Notes under the pieces: generated by a model
The model's database searches: none
Told to the model about the DNA's origin: nothing
What the model saw: only the letters and a program-made list of their open reading frames with translations
Shown here: piece after piece, positions 1-13,000 of the stretch
Layout of the letters: each line of letters starts with the position of its first letter
How positions within the stretch are numbered: the stretch's first letter is position 1
Position numbers and translations under genes: made by a program
Source of the DNA: an uncultured Oscillospiraceae bacterium
GTDB taxonomy: Bacteria; Bacillota; Clostridia; Oscillospirales; Oscillospiraceae
Reading direction: 5' to 3'
DNA length: 45,203 nt
Assembly (NCBI GenBank): GCA_947631865.1
Contig: CANRNF010000017.1
Span: 1 to 45,203, forward strand

Positions 1-192
1 ATCTTCCATCATCAGACCGGCGGCATGGCCGAGGACGGCACCACCGTGGAGTTCGCCGCGCTGAACGACGCCGGCTACGACTGGTGGACCAACGAGGGCC
101 AGCTGGTCCTGGAGGATCCCGCGTACTGCGCTTCCGTGGCCTTCACGGTGGGCAGCTGGATCGAGATGCTGACCAAGTACTCCGCCGGCTGA
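1..192 (+). CDS. ABC transporter solute-binding protein, C-terminal end (partial)
   Basis: The window opens inside this reading frame, which runs 63 codons to TGA at 190-192. The visible tail (around FAALNDAGYDWWTNEGQL and GSWIEMLTKYSAG) looks like the C-terminal lobe of a family-1 extracellular solute-binding protein. The main support is context: the next two plus-strand genes are the permease and ATPase of one ABC importer, and in such operons the binding protein is commonly first. It would capture the substrate outside the membrane. The signal peptide and ligand-binding residues lie outside the window, so the substrate cannot be read here. A 287-nt hairpin-rich gap separates it from the permease. 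Confidence 0.6.
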   Translation: MFHHQTGGMAEDGTTVEFAALNDAGYDWWTNEGQLVLEDPAYCASVAFTVGSWIEMLTKYSAG

Positions 193-479
193 TACACCCC
201 GAGACATAAAGCGATCCTGACATAATGGAGCGCCCCGGAATGCTCCGGGGCGCTCGAGCTTGTCAAAAAACCAGTTTTTGACTGCTCAGATTGAAACTGC
301 TCGGCGAGAGTGGATCCCGCCGGCAGGAAGTCAAAAGCCTGTCGTACAGCGGCTTTTGACTTCACGCGCGGGAATGCCGCGCGGCTCGCCCTGACCGGGC
401 TTCGCTCCCCTTTATCCCTTCCTTGACAGTCTGGAGCATATCCCGGCATGACTCCCCAGCGGAAAGGAGTGGTCATTTT
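193..479 (+). other. Hairpin-rich intergenic spacer inside the ABC operon
   Basis: This 287-nt stretch has no gene. It holds three inverted repeats: a perfect 12-bp stem at 228-239/244-255 with a 4-nt loop, a short one at about 262-282 (GTCAAAAA paired with TTTTTGAC), and a 12-bp stem at 328-339/351-362 with an 11-nt loop. None is followed directly by a clear T-run in the plus direction. A likely role is partial termination or protection of the upstream binding-protein mRNA end, giving more binding protein than permease. It ends with the permease Shine-Dalgarno AAAGGAG at about 463-469. Confidence 0.6.
228..255. terminator. Perfect 12-bp hairpin after the solute-binding protein gene
   Basis: Left arm 228-239 and right arm 244-255 are exact reverse complements rich in GC, with loop ATGC. 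There is no strong U-tract directly after it, so it may act as an mRNA-stabilising stem or weak terminator rather than a full intrinsic terminator. Confidence 0.5.
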
Positions 480-2306
480 ATGGACTCTGTCGGCATGAGA
501 GCCAGCCCGTCCACCATCCGGCTCAACAAGCTGAAGACCTATTTTTCCAAGCCCCATAACGTCATCCTGCTGCTCATGGGCATCGTGCTCACCGTGAGCA
601 CCGTGGCCCCCATCGTGGCCATCGTGGAGGACACCCTCAAGATCCACCCGGGCACCATCGACGCCTACCTCACCGGCAAGGCCTCCGGCTACACGGTGGC
701 CAACTACGTGGACCTGTTCACCAGCCGCATGGCCAGGACGAACCTGTGGACGCCGCTTTTGAACACCCTGTGGCTGGCGGTGGGCACGTGCATCGTGTCC
801 ATCCTCTACGGTGGCGTGTTCGCCTTTTTGGTGACCCGGACCAATATGGCCTGGCGGAAGTATTTGAGCTCCATCTTCATCTTCCCCTACATCATGCCCC
901 AGTGGACCCTGGCGGTGGTGTGGCAGCACATGTTCAACTCCAACGCCGTCACCGGCACCTCCAACGGCCTTCTGGCCGCCACCCTGGGCATCGCGATGCC
1001 CAAGTGGTGGTGCCAGGGCATGTTCCCCAGCGTGATGGTCCTGGGCCTGCACTACGCCCCCTTCGCCTATATCCTCATCGGCGGCATTTTCCGGAACATG
1101 GACGCCAACCTGGAGGAAGCGGCCACCATCCTGGACACCCCCAAGTGGCGCACCATGTGGAAGATCACCCTGCCTATGGTGAAGCCCGCCATCCTCTCCA
1201 CCATCCTGCTGGTGTTCGGCAGTTCCATGGGCTCCTACCCTGTGCCCCACTACCTGGGTCTCACCACCCTGAGCACCAAGTACGTGTCCATGAACTCCAA
1301 GTACACCGGCGAGGCCAGTATCCTGGCCATCATCATGATGGTATTCGGCGTGGCGATCATGCTCATGAACCAGCTGAGCCTCACCAGCCGCAAGAGCTAC
1401 ACCACCGTCACCGGCAAGTCCGGGCAGATCTCCAAGATCAACCTGGGCAAGCGGGGCCGGTACATCATCGCTCTCGTCCTGGTGATACTCACCTTCTTCA
1501 CCAGCATCTTCCCCATCGTCTCCTTTGCCTTTGAGACCTTCCTGCCCAACCCCGGCGACTACTCGTTCCTCTATACGGGCAACACGGCGAACCTGACCAC
1601 CAAGTGGTGGGTCACCAGCGAGAACGTGACGGAAAACGGCATGTACGGCCAAAAGGGCATGCTCCACAACGCGGTCATATGGAACGCCTTCAAGGGCACC
1701 ATGATGGTCAGCGTCTGCTGCGCCCTCATCGCCGGCAGCATCGGCACCCTCATCGGCTACGCCGTATCCAAGCAGCGGCGGAGCAAGTGGGCCAACTACG
1801 TCAACTCCGTGGCCTTCCTGCCCTACCTGATGCCCTCCATCGCCGTGGGCGTGGCGTTCTTCATCCTGTTCTCCAACCAGTACCTGAACCTGTTCAACAC
1901 CTACACGCTGCTCATCATCGTGGGCACCATCAAATACATCCCCTTCGCCAGCCGCAGCGCCCTGAACTCCATGCTGCAGCTGTCCGGCGAGATCGAGGAG
2001 GCAGCCATCATCCAGGACGTGCCCTGGATCAAGCGCATGACCCGCATCATCATCCCCATCCAGAAGTCGTCCATCATCAGCGGCTATCTGCTGCCGTTCA
2101 TGACGTGCCTGAGAGAGCTGAGCCTGTTCATGCTGCTGTGCACCCAGGGCTTCATCCTCTCCACCACCCTGGACTACTTCGACGAGATGGGCCTGTACGC
2201 CTTCTCCAGCGGCATCAACCTGATCTTGATCGTCACCATTCTGGTCTGCAACGCCCTGGTCAACAAGATCACCGGGGCCAGCCTTGACAAGGGGATAGGA
2301 GGTTAA
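480..2306 (+). CDS. ABC transporter permease, fused two-domain (iron/polyamine/phosphonate type)
   Basis: A 608-residue integral membrane protein containing two BPD_transp_1 permease halves in one chain, as in FbpB/SfuB-type iron(III) and related importers. Each half shows an EAA loop: LEEAATILDTPKWRTMWKIT in the first and IEEAAIIQDVPWIKRMTR in the second, the cytoplasmic contacts for the ATPase. Many hydrophobic helices are visible from residue ~25 onwards. I place the start at ATG 480 because AAAGGAG lies at about 463-469; an in-frame ATG at 423 adds 19 residues that look non-coding and lacks a good ribosome site. The ATPase gene follows after 3 nt, so the two are translationally linked. 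Family membership is firm; substrate (iron, thiamine, polyamine, phosphonate) is not determined. Confidence 0.9.
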   Translation: MDSVGMRASPSTIRLNKLKTYFSKPHNVILLLMGIVLTVSTVAPIVAIVEDTLKIHPGTIDAYLTGKASGYTVANYVDLFTSRMARTNLWTPLLNTLWLAVGTCIVSILYGGVFAFLVTRTNMAWRKYLSSIFIFPYIMPQWTLAVVWQHMFNSNAVTGTSNGLLAATLGIAMPKWWCQGMFPSVMVLGLHYAPFAYILIGGIFRNMDANLEEAATILDTPKWRTMWKITLPMVKPAILSTILLVFGSSMGSYPVPHYLGLTTLSTKYVSMNSKYTGEASILAIIMMVFGVAIMLMNQLSLTSRKSYTTVTGKSGQISKINLGKRGRYIIALVLVILTFFTSIFPIVSFAFETFLPNPGDYSFLYTGNTANLTTKWWVTSENVTENGMYGQKGMLHNAVIWNAFKGTMMVSVCCALIAGSIGTLIGYAVSKQRRSKWANYVNSVAFLPYLMPSIAVGVAFFILFSNQYLNLFNTYTLLIIVGTIKYIPFASRSALNSMLQLSGEIEEAAIIQDVPWIKRMTRIIIPIQKSSIISGYLLPFMTCLRELSLFMLLCTQGFILSTTLDYFDEMGLYAFSSGINLILIVTILVCNALVNKITGASLDKGIGG

Positions 2307-2309
2307 ACC

Positions 2310-3929
<1,620 letters not shown>

Positions 3930-3965
3930 GCTGCCGGTCCTGAGACCACATCAGACAAAAGACCA

Positions 3966-4002
3966 CGCGGCGGATAGCAAATGCTATCCGCCGCGCTTTT
4001 TT
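3966..4002 (+). terminator. Intrinsic terminator of the ABC operon
   Basis: A 13-14-bp perfect stem (3966-3979 with 3982-3995) is followed by a C and a T6 run at 3997-4002. It lies between the convergent ATPase gene and the giant surface-protein gene; read on the minus strand the stem is followed by TGGTCTTTTG, so it may stop transcription from both sides. Confidence 0.88.
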
Positions 4003-4008
4003 ATTGTG

Positions 4009-7000
4009 TCAGTGTCGTTTCTTCTTTTTCAGGAGCGCCGTCAGGCACGCGCCGGACGCGGCCAGGACCATGATCCAGGGCAGCGCCGCCGTGTCGTCGC
4101 CGGTTTTTGGCGCCTGCCCGCCGCCGGTGCCGCTGGAGCCGCCGCTGCCGGGCCCGCCGCCCGGATAGAAGGGCTCGGAGGTCGTCCCCGGGGGCAGCGT
4201 GGCTCCCGGGCCGGACGTGGCGTTCGGGTCTGGCGTGAAATAGGGCTCAGAAGTGACGCCAGGGCCCCTGGTGGGCGCCGGGCTCCCGCTGGGCGCGGGA
4301 CTTCCGCTGGGCGCGGGGCTTCCGCTGGGCGCGGGACTTCCGCTGGGCGCGGGGCTTCCGCTGGGCGCCGGACTGGCTGTGGGACCGGGATCGACCGGGC
4401 CGGGCTCCGGCGGGTAATAGGAGTTCGAGTTCAAGAATGCCGCCACCGCGATGACGCCATTGGCGATATCGCCCTCGCCGCCCGTGACCGACGTGCTGTA
4501 ACCGTTCTGGTTCGCTTCGGTTTCGGTCACCTTGTAGTGCAGGCCCACAGGCAGCCCGGTGGCCGTACGGCTTTCGCCGCCTATCAGCGGGAAGGTGGCC
4601 TTGCCCTCGGCAAAGATGATGCCGTGTTCCTCGTCCGCGCCGTACAGTCCCGTGACGGTATTCGCTCCTTCGCCGGTCAGCTCCACCGTAAAGGTGAACA
4701 CCTTACTCGGGTCCGCCCGGTTTCCGGACACGTTCTTGCTGACGGTCAGGCCGCCGGCCACCTCAATGGGATTAAACACCGTATCGGTGGCGTACCACTC
4801 GTCTATCGGTACAACGGCCGTCAGCACAGCGCCGGCAGCAGCCGAGGCGTCGCATTTCACCGCCGCCCGGTTGTATATGGCCTCATCTGTATCAGTGGTT
4901 TTTGAAAGGCCGATATTATCCGGGAGATACGTCCAGCCCTCCGTCGCCTGGGCGTTTGGCTTCACTGTCAGCGACAGCGTGCCGCTTGCGCCGGGGTCTT
5001 GGGACTCCAGCGTCCAGGTGACAGTATGGGATTCCGGGTCGTACTTGTAGTCGCCCGTTGCTTCCACGAATGTCACACCGGGGTCCAGCGGGTCGCATAC
5101 CGTCACGGTCGCCTGGGCGCCGTTGAAATTCACCCAGCCGATATCATATTGCACGAGCTGACCCACATACACCGCCACGCCCTCACCCGGAGCCGCCTCC
5201 GTTTTGGCGATAGAACGGTTCGTGAAGACGAGTTCGCTCACAACATCTCCCGACGTTGCGTCGCCGGTCATGTACTGCGTGCTGGCGCTCAGGGTGCCGT
5301 CCTCTGCCGCCGTCACAGTGACGGTAATGGTGTATATCTCGGAAACGTCATGGTAGACGCCCCCGGCGGGAGCTGTTTCCATGAGTTGGTACACGTAGGT
5401 GCCGGCCTGCTCGAACACGATATCCGGGAACTGGAAGACGCCGCCTATGTTCGTGACTGTGTATGTGCCGCCCTTCTGTGTTCCTGGCATGGGTTGAGTG
5501 CTCGGCTCCTGCGCGCCGATCGGCGCCGTTTCACCGAGCAACCCGTCGGGCAGGCCCTCGCCATCCCCGTCGGGCAGGCCCTCGCCATCCCCGTCGGGCA
5601 GGCCCTCGCCATCCCCGTCGGGCAGGCTTTCGCTGGGGGCGCCGGGCGTCATGCCGTCGCCGCCGTCAGGCGCGTCATCACCGGATGTGCCGCCGTCGGG
5701 TTCCCCATCGGGCGTGCCGCCAGGCTCGCCGGATGTATCGCCGCCGGTCGTGTCGCCGCCGGTCGTGCCATCATCGGTTGTGCCGTCGCCGGTCGTGCCG
5801 TCGCCGGTCGTGCCGCCATCGGACGGATCGCCGGTCGTCGGCTCGTCGCCGGACATGCCGCCGTCTTCGCCGGGTTCGCTGCTGTTTTCACCGGGTTCGC
5901 CGGCGCTCTCACCAGGCTGACCGTCGGGCATGCCGCCGCTGTCCTCCGGGGCGGGATCTCCCGCCCCATCATCGACGCCGTCGCCTTCGCCCACTGCCGC
6001 GGCTACCGCCGCATCGGACGGTCCCTCCGTCATGGGCTCGAAGATCTCCGGCCCGTCACCGCCGGGCTGGACCTCGGGCGCGCCGCCCTGTTCAGGCGTA
6101 TCCGCGCCGGAGCCCTCCGTGCCGGACGGGTCCGTGGGCGGCTCCTCCGGAAGCGGTTCGCCCGTGCCGGGCTGCTCCGTATCCGGCTGGCCCGCGGACG
6201 GGTCGTCAGGAATGGGCTCGCCGGGAAGAGGCTCCCCAGTACCGGGGCCCTCTGTGCCGGGCTGGCTCGCAGGCGGGTCACCCGCGGACGGGCCCGTCAT
6301 ATCGGGCTCATCCGGATCCCCGGCCGGAATGCTGGTCGGATCACCGGTGAACCATCCGATGGGGCTCAGGAGGAAACTGTACGCGCCGTCCTCCGGCACG
6401 ACCGGTTCCTCACCGCCGCCCAGATAGAGCTTTTTCTCCCCCTCCAGGCCCACGCTGACCGTTCCATGCCGATATTGATTGGTAAAGATGGTCCCTATAT
6501 CCACGGGCGTGCTTCCGGTGAACGCCATGGGAGAGGCATACTGAGGCGTCCCGTCCTTATACACCTGCACGGTAGCCGTCAGGTCCTCAGCCACTGTGAC
6601 CTCGATCTGGTACACGCTGTGGTCATAGATGACGCCCGGCTTGCTGTCCCGCTTCTCGCTGACGGTATAGCGGTACGTCCCCGGCCGGCTGAATATCTCG
6701 CCGCTCAAGAGGGTGATGGCGCCGCCGTCTCCGTTTGTGACGGTGTTGGTCACGCCGGTCTGTTCATTTTTGACGAAGAAATGGAAGTCATAGGGATTCA
6801 GTGTCCCGCCAGTAAACGCTTTCTTTGCTGTGAGCGTCAGGGGCACGCCGTCCCGGTGGTTGGTAAACGCCGCCACGGCATTTTCGCCCTCCGCGATGGT
6901 ACCCTCCGCAACATCGCCCTCCGCGCCGGAAACACTCACGGTATAGCCCTTGGCCGCGCCGTCCAGCTCCTCCACCTTGTAGCTGAGGCCCGCGGGCAGG

Positions 7001-10000
7001 CCCACGGCCCTGCGGCTCTCGCCGCTTCTCAGGGAGAAGGTGGCCACGCCGGCGTTAAAGGTCATGCCCGTCGTCTCGCCGCCGATGGTGCCGTTGATCC
7101 TGTCCGCGCCGTCGCCGGTCAGAGTGACACGGAACGCGAAGGCCGTGTCGGCGTCGCCGGCCGTGCCGGTCACTTCCTTGCTCACGGTCAGCTCGCCGGT
7201 ATGCGCCGGCAGCGACACCACTTTGTTGGTGAATACAGCCGTGACGGTCTGGCTGCCGCCCGGTATGACGTCCATGGCGCCGACCGAGTCGGTCTCATAA
7301 GAGTCCTTGTTGGCCTCCTCCTCGGTCACCTTGTAGTTCAGACCCATAGGCAGGCCTTCCAGCGTGATCTCTCCGTCCTTCGTCAGGGTGAAGTTGGCCA
7401 TGCCGCCGCTGAAAGTCAGCGGTTCGCCCTCCGTTTCCCCGACCTTCGTGTTATAAATGCCGTCCCCTGCGCTGTTGCCGTCCGCGTCGGAGAGCTGCAC
7501 GGTGAAGTGGAACTGTGTATCCGCCGGCACATCGCCTTCCACGAACTTTCTCACGGTCAGGTTGCCGGTCTTGGACTCGTTGATATTGGAGTGGGCCGTC
7601 ACCGCCTGCCCGCCCAGATGGACACTGGCGTCGTTGGAGACGCTGTGGTCAGCGCTCTCCTCGATATGGCCATTGACCGTGGCCGAGAGGGTCACGGTGC
7701 CGCTGGTGCCGCCGGAGCGGTCTTTCAGCGTCCAGGTGATCTCTCTTCCGTCCAGGGTGATGGTGAGGTCACCGGTGCTGTCCGTCACCGTGGTGGTCCC
7801 GGCCTTGACCATCTCCTCGGTGAGCGTAAGCGGCTCCTCGCCGATGATGGGTATGCCGGCGCTCAGGAAGTCCAGCTCAGCGGGGAGCGTGTCGTAGATG
7901 ACCACTTCCGCCGGACTCTTCCCCGGATTGGCCCAGGAGATCGTGTAGTCCAGCGTGTCGCCAACGTCCACGCCGTCACCGGCATCGACGGTCTTTTCCG
8001 CCTTGAAGTTGGCGACGGTGACGTTGTCGTTGGTCACGTAACTGAGTTCGCCCGTCACGGGTGCGGACGTGAGATAGCCGCGGGCATTCGCGCCCGTCTC
8101 CTCCACGGTATAGGTGGAGCCCGCCGGGATATTGCTGAACGTCGCGGTGCTTCCGCTCGCCAGCTTGAAGGTACAGGTCCGGCTGTTTCCGTCCGACGTC
8201 CATACTGGATCGGTGGCGTCCTCAGCGCTGATCTGCCAGTTCTCCGGGAGCTTGACGCCCTCGGGAGCCGTGAAGGTCGCGGAGAACGCGAACGGTTCGC
8301 CGTCAGCTGCGCCGCCTGTGATTTCCTTGGTGACGGTCAGGCTGTCCGGCGCCTTGTTGGTGAATTCGATGGTGGATCCCCAGCCGGCCTCCGTGTCCCT
8401 GTTATTGACCACACCAGGATCGCCGATCACGAAACCGCCGGCATCCAGCCTGACCCCATAGGTCACATCATAGGAATTGGAGTCGTCATAGATATAGTTT
8501 ACCGTGCCGGAGGCCCACGCCGCGGGGCTGGCCTCCTTGACGTGGAACATATAGGTCCCCGGCTGGAGGAAATCGAACTTCGGGAAGGCCGCGCCGCTCG
8601 CGGTGAACGTGACATCGACCTTCTGACCGGGCAGCTCACTCAGCGGTGTTTCGCCATATTTCACGTTGGCGGGTTCTCCGCTCTTCAGGGTGATCTCCGC
8701 CGTGAAGGTATCGCCGATGGGCCCGGTGGCCCCCTCCACGTTCTTGATCAGCGTGGGATCCGTCCGCTCGCCGCTGTACACATAGTTCACGAAGGGTATG
8801 GCGTTCCCATCCTCCCGTGTCCAGCCGGGCACCGCGTAAGCGGCGACGACGGTCGGCACAGAGGATGTGTGGTCAGGCGTCACCGTGATGGTGAGCGTGA
8901 TGGCGTCCATGAAGCACCTGTAGAGCGCCGGATCGGGCGTCACCTCCTCAATGGTGAAGGTGTACGTCACACTGTCGGAGGAGCCCGCCAGCGCCGCGCC
9001 GTTCACTGTGATACCGCCCAGAGACTTGTGTATCGCGTTGCGGCCGTTGACAGTTCCGTCACCATAGGAGATGGACGCGGTATAGCCGGTCGAGGCATCG
9101 CCGCCCAGGCCGGCGGGCATGGTGATCTTGCCGTCGGCAATGGCGCTCTGGGCCGCTCTGTCCGGCCTGATGATGAAGCTGAAGCTGTCGCCGGGCAGCC
9201 ATTCCCGGCCCACCAGCCGTTTGGCGATGTCCAGCGGGAAGGTCCCCGCGCCGTCCGCATAGGTATTGACGAAGGTCACTTTGTCCGCGCCATCTTTTTC
9301 GGGCTGGGCATCCAGCTTGCCGTTGTCGTCCTTGACAACGACGGTGACAGGATAGATCTTATGATCCACCGTAATGCCGCCGAGGCTCGTGCTCTCGGTG
9401 ATGGTGAAGGTATATGCCCCCGGCTGATTAAATGTGATGTCCGGGAACGACGCCGTGTGATCGGGCGTACCGTATTCGATGTCGACGCTGGATGCCGGGA
9501 TAGTGACATTCCCACTGTTGCCACTGGTACAGGCGATGGTGAACGTGAACTTGTCGCCGGGCTCCCAATCGCGGGCGCCCTCCAGGACCTTCGTCACCGT
9601 GGGCGTCCAGGTAGCAGGCATCGTCTCGTATGTGTTGGTGAAGGTGACGTTCGTCCCGCTGATGGCAGCTGTCTCGCCGCCTGTGACGGTCACATCCGCC
9701 TCCAGGGCGTCCTTGCTTCTATTCGCGGCCACAGCGACCGTCACTGTATACTTATTCTCGTCATAGGTGACGCCGGGAAGGGAGTTCTTGCCCTCCTCCA
9801 GGGTATACTTATACGTGCCCTCCCGCGGGAACGCGAGGCCGGCAAAGAAGTTCTCGGATACACCCCTGCCGCTCTTCGCGGAGACGGTGACTTCTTTCGT
9901 CACCACCCCGCCGCCGACCTTTCCCACCGGGTCGCCCGCCGGGTTGTCCGGGGCGGGCTTGAGGGTGAACTTGAAGGTCATCCCACGGTCCGACGTGGAC

Positions 10001-13000
10001 TCAGTGTCCAGCTTCTTCGTGACCGTGAGCTCGGGCGTCGCGGACGTCACCGCGTAGTTGGTGAAGGTCACGGGGTTTGTCTCTCCGGCCTTGACGGTCC
10101 CCTCCATGGTGTCGGACACGAAGTTGTCCGCCGGCGTCTCTTCTATTGTATACTCCGTCCCGGCGGGCAGGCCCGTAAATTGGGCAGTATTGCCCTCGTT
10201 CAGTTTGAACGTGACCGTATCGCTGCCGCCGGTGGGGGCATACTCATAGTGCGGATCGTCCCCCTTCTGGCTGACCTTCGCGTCCGTGAACGTGACGGTG
10301 AAGTCAAAGCCGTCGGCAGGCACGGTCGCCGCCGTTCCCTCGATCACCTTCGTGACCGTCAGGGCGCCGCGGACATGGTTGGTGAACAGGACTTTCTCCT
10401 CTGTGACCGGCACCCCGTCCTTTGTTATCTCGGTCTTTGTGACCTCAAGAGCCCCGCCCTCGTCCGTCACGGTGTAGGCGACGGTATACTCGCTGTTATC
10501 ATACTCTATGTAGGTATAGGCGCCGGTGACAGACTCCGGCCTCTGCTCCTTGACGGTGAAGGCATAGGTCCCCGCCTGCAGGAAGCGGAACGCGGGCAGG
10601 TCGGTCTCCGCCGTGATGGGGAAGGCCATGCCGTTTTCAAACGGCTCATAACTGCCATCTTCTTTCTCGTATTCCACATAGGGAGCGTTAGCATCCTCTG
10701 TCAGCGTCCACAGGGCGTTGAAGGCATAGGTGTCCGCCAGGATCTCGGTCCCGTCAACGGTCGTGCCGTCCCCGTAATTCCAATCGGCGTCCGCTTCGGC
10801 ATTAGTCCCCGCGCCCAGGAGACTCTTGGCCATGGTGCCCTCCGCGGTATGGGGAGGCGACACCGCGTAGGCCTGGTTCACGAAGGGGATCGTGACGCTG
10901 TCGCCGCTGGATGTGACCTCCTCTTGGGTAGCGTAGGTGGCCACGAATTCGGGCTCGCCCGTGGGCAGGCCCGCGGCGTCGATCGCCCGCGTGACCGTCA
11001 CGGTCAGCGTGACTGTGTCTTTTTTCGGCGTCACGCCCTCTTGGGCCTCTTCCTTAAACTCGATGGTGTATTGTTGCTTTTCCGGCCCTGCCGCCACAGT
11101 GAGCGTGCCCACATCCGTCACGCCGGCATGATTCACGTGAACGGTATAGCCGTCCCCGGCAGATGTCACGCCATCTGCCGGTGCAAACAGATCCGCCGCG
11201 CCGTCCTGCGGGGTGACGGTGAACACGAAATCGTCGCTCGCCGCCCAGGCACGGCCTATCAGCGTCTTGTCTATCTTGAGGTCAAAGGTGCCAGTTTTGT
11301 CGGCATAGGTGTTGACGAAGGTGACCGTTTCGCCGCCGTCGGTCACTTGCAGCGCTCCGTCCTCGTCCGTCACGGTGACATGGAAGGACTCGTCTCCAAG
11401 CGTGCTGGTTATGCCGCCGGCCTCGTGCGTCTCACTGATCTGGAAGGTATATGTCCCCGGCTGTTTAAATGTGATGTCCGGGAACGACGCCGTGTGATCG
11501 TCTGTACTGTCTTCGATGGTGACGCTCGTGGGCGACTCCATCGTGACATTGCTCTTGTTGTCACTGGTGCACTCGATGGTGAACGTGAACTTGTCGCCTT
11601 CGGTCCACGCCCGGCCCTCCAGATCCTTCTTCACCGTGGGCGTCCAGACAGCATTCGTCGTCTCGTATGTGTTGGTAAAGGTGACGGAGCTGTCCCCCGT
11701 TTCTTCCTCCTCGACGGTGGCATTCAGCTTGGGAGCGCCCGGGTCCGGGTCGCCCGTGACCCTCACCACGATATTATAGACCTTCTCGTCATAACGGGTG
11801 ACGCCGGGAAGGTGATCGTTGACCTCCTTCAGGGTATACTTATACGTGCCCACCCGCGGGAACGCGAGGCCGGCAAAGAAGTTCTCTATCGCCGCTTCCT
11901 TGACACTGGGCTTGATCTTGACCTCCTTTGTCACTCCCTCTGCTATCACCGGGTCGCCCGCCGGGTTGCCCGGGGCGGGCTTGAGGGTGAAGCTGAAGGT
12001 CATCTCACGGTCCGACGTGGACTCAGTTTCCAGCTTCTTCGTGACCTTGAGCGCGGGCGTCACGGAGTCCACCTTGTAGTTGGTGAAGGTCACGGCGTTC
12101 GTCTCTCCGGCCTCGACGGTCCCCTCCATGGTGTCGGACACAAAGTTGTCCGCCGGCGTCTCTTCTATTGTATACTTCGTCCCGGCGGGCAGGCCCGTAA
12201 ACTGGGCCGTATCGCCGCTATTCAGTTTGAACGTGACCTTATCGCTGCCGCCGTCGGGGTCGTATACATAGTTCAGATCGTCACTATCCTTCGTGACCTT
12301 CGCGTCCGTGAACGTGACGGTCAGCTCAAAGCCGTCGGCAGGCACGGTCGCTGCCGTGCCCCGGATCTCCTTCGTGACCGTCAGGGCGCCGCGGACATGG
12401 TTGGTGAATACGACGGCCTCTTGCTTAACCTCTCCCTTCTTGATCTCGGGACCTGTGACCTTAAGGGCACCTTCCTTGTCGTCCGTCACGGTGTAGGTGA
12501 CGGTATACTCGCTGTTATCATACTCTATGTAGCTATAGGCGCCGGTGACAGACTCCGGCCTCTGCTCCGTGACGGTGAAGGCATAGGTCCCCGCCTTCAG
12601 GAAGTGGAACGCGGGAAGGTCGCTCTTCGCCGTGATGGGGAAGGCCCTGCCGTTTTCAAACGGCTCATATTCGCTCGCCGCGTCCGTCTTCGGGACCTCC
12701 ACGTCGGCGGTCGTAACGCCGTCCGTCCCGGTCAGCGTCCACAGGGCGTTGAAGGCATACTCGCCCTCCGTGATCTCGGCCCCGTCAACGGTCGTGCCGT
12801 CCCCGTAATTCCAATCGGCGTCCGCTTCGGCATTCTCGCCCGCGCCCAGGAGGCTCTTGGACATGGTGCCCTCCGCGGTATGGGGAGGCGACACCGCGTA
12901 GGCCTGGTTCACGAAGGGGATCTTGATCGCGGCGTCATCACTGTCGTCCAATCCGCCTTCCGATCCGTCGTCGTCCAAGTAGGCGTAGGTGGCCATCACC

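Noticed and set aside
4274..4372. CRISPR-like array or transposon end repeats
   Set aside because: 18-bp tandem units without spacers encode the Pro-rich stalk.
5543..5631. CRISPR-like array
   Set aside because: The 24-bp units are directly adjacent with no unique spacers and encode an in-frame peptide repeat.
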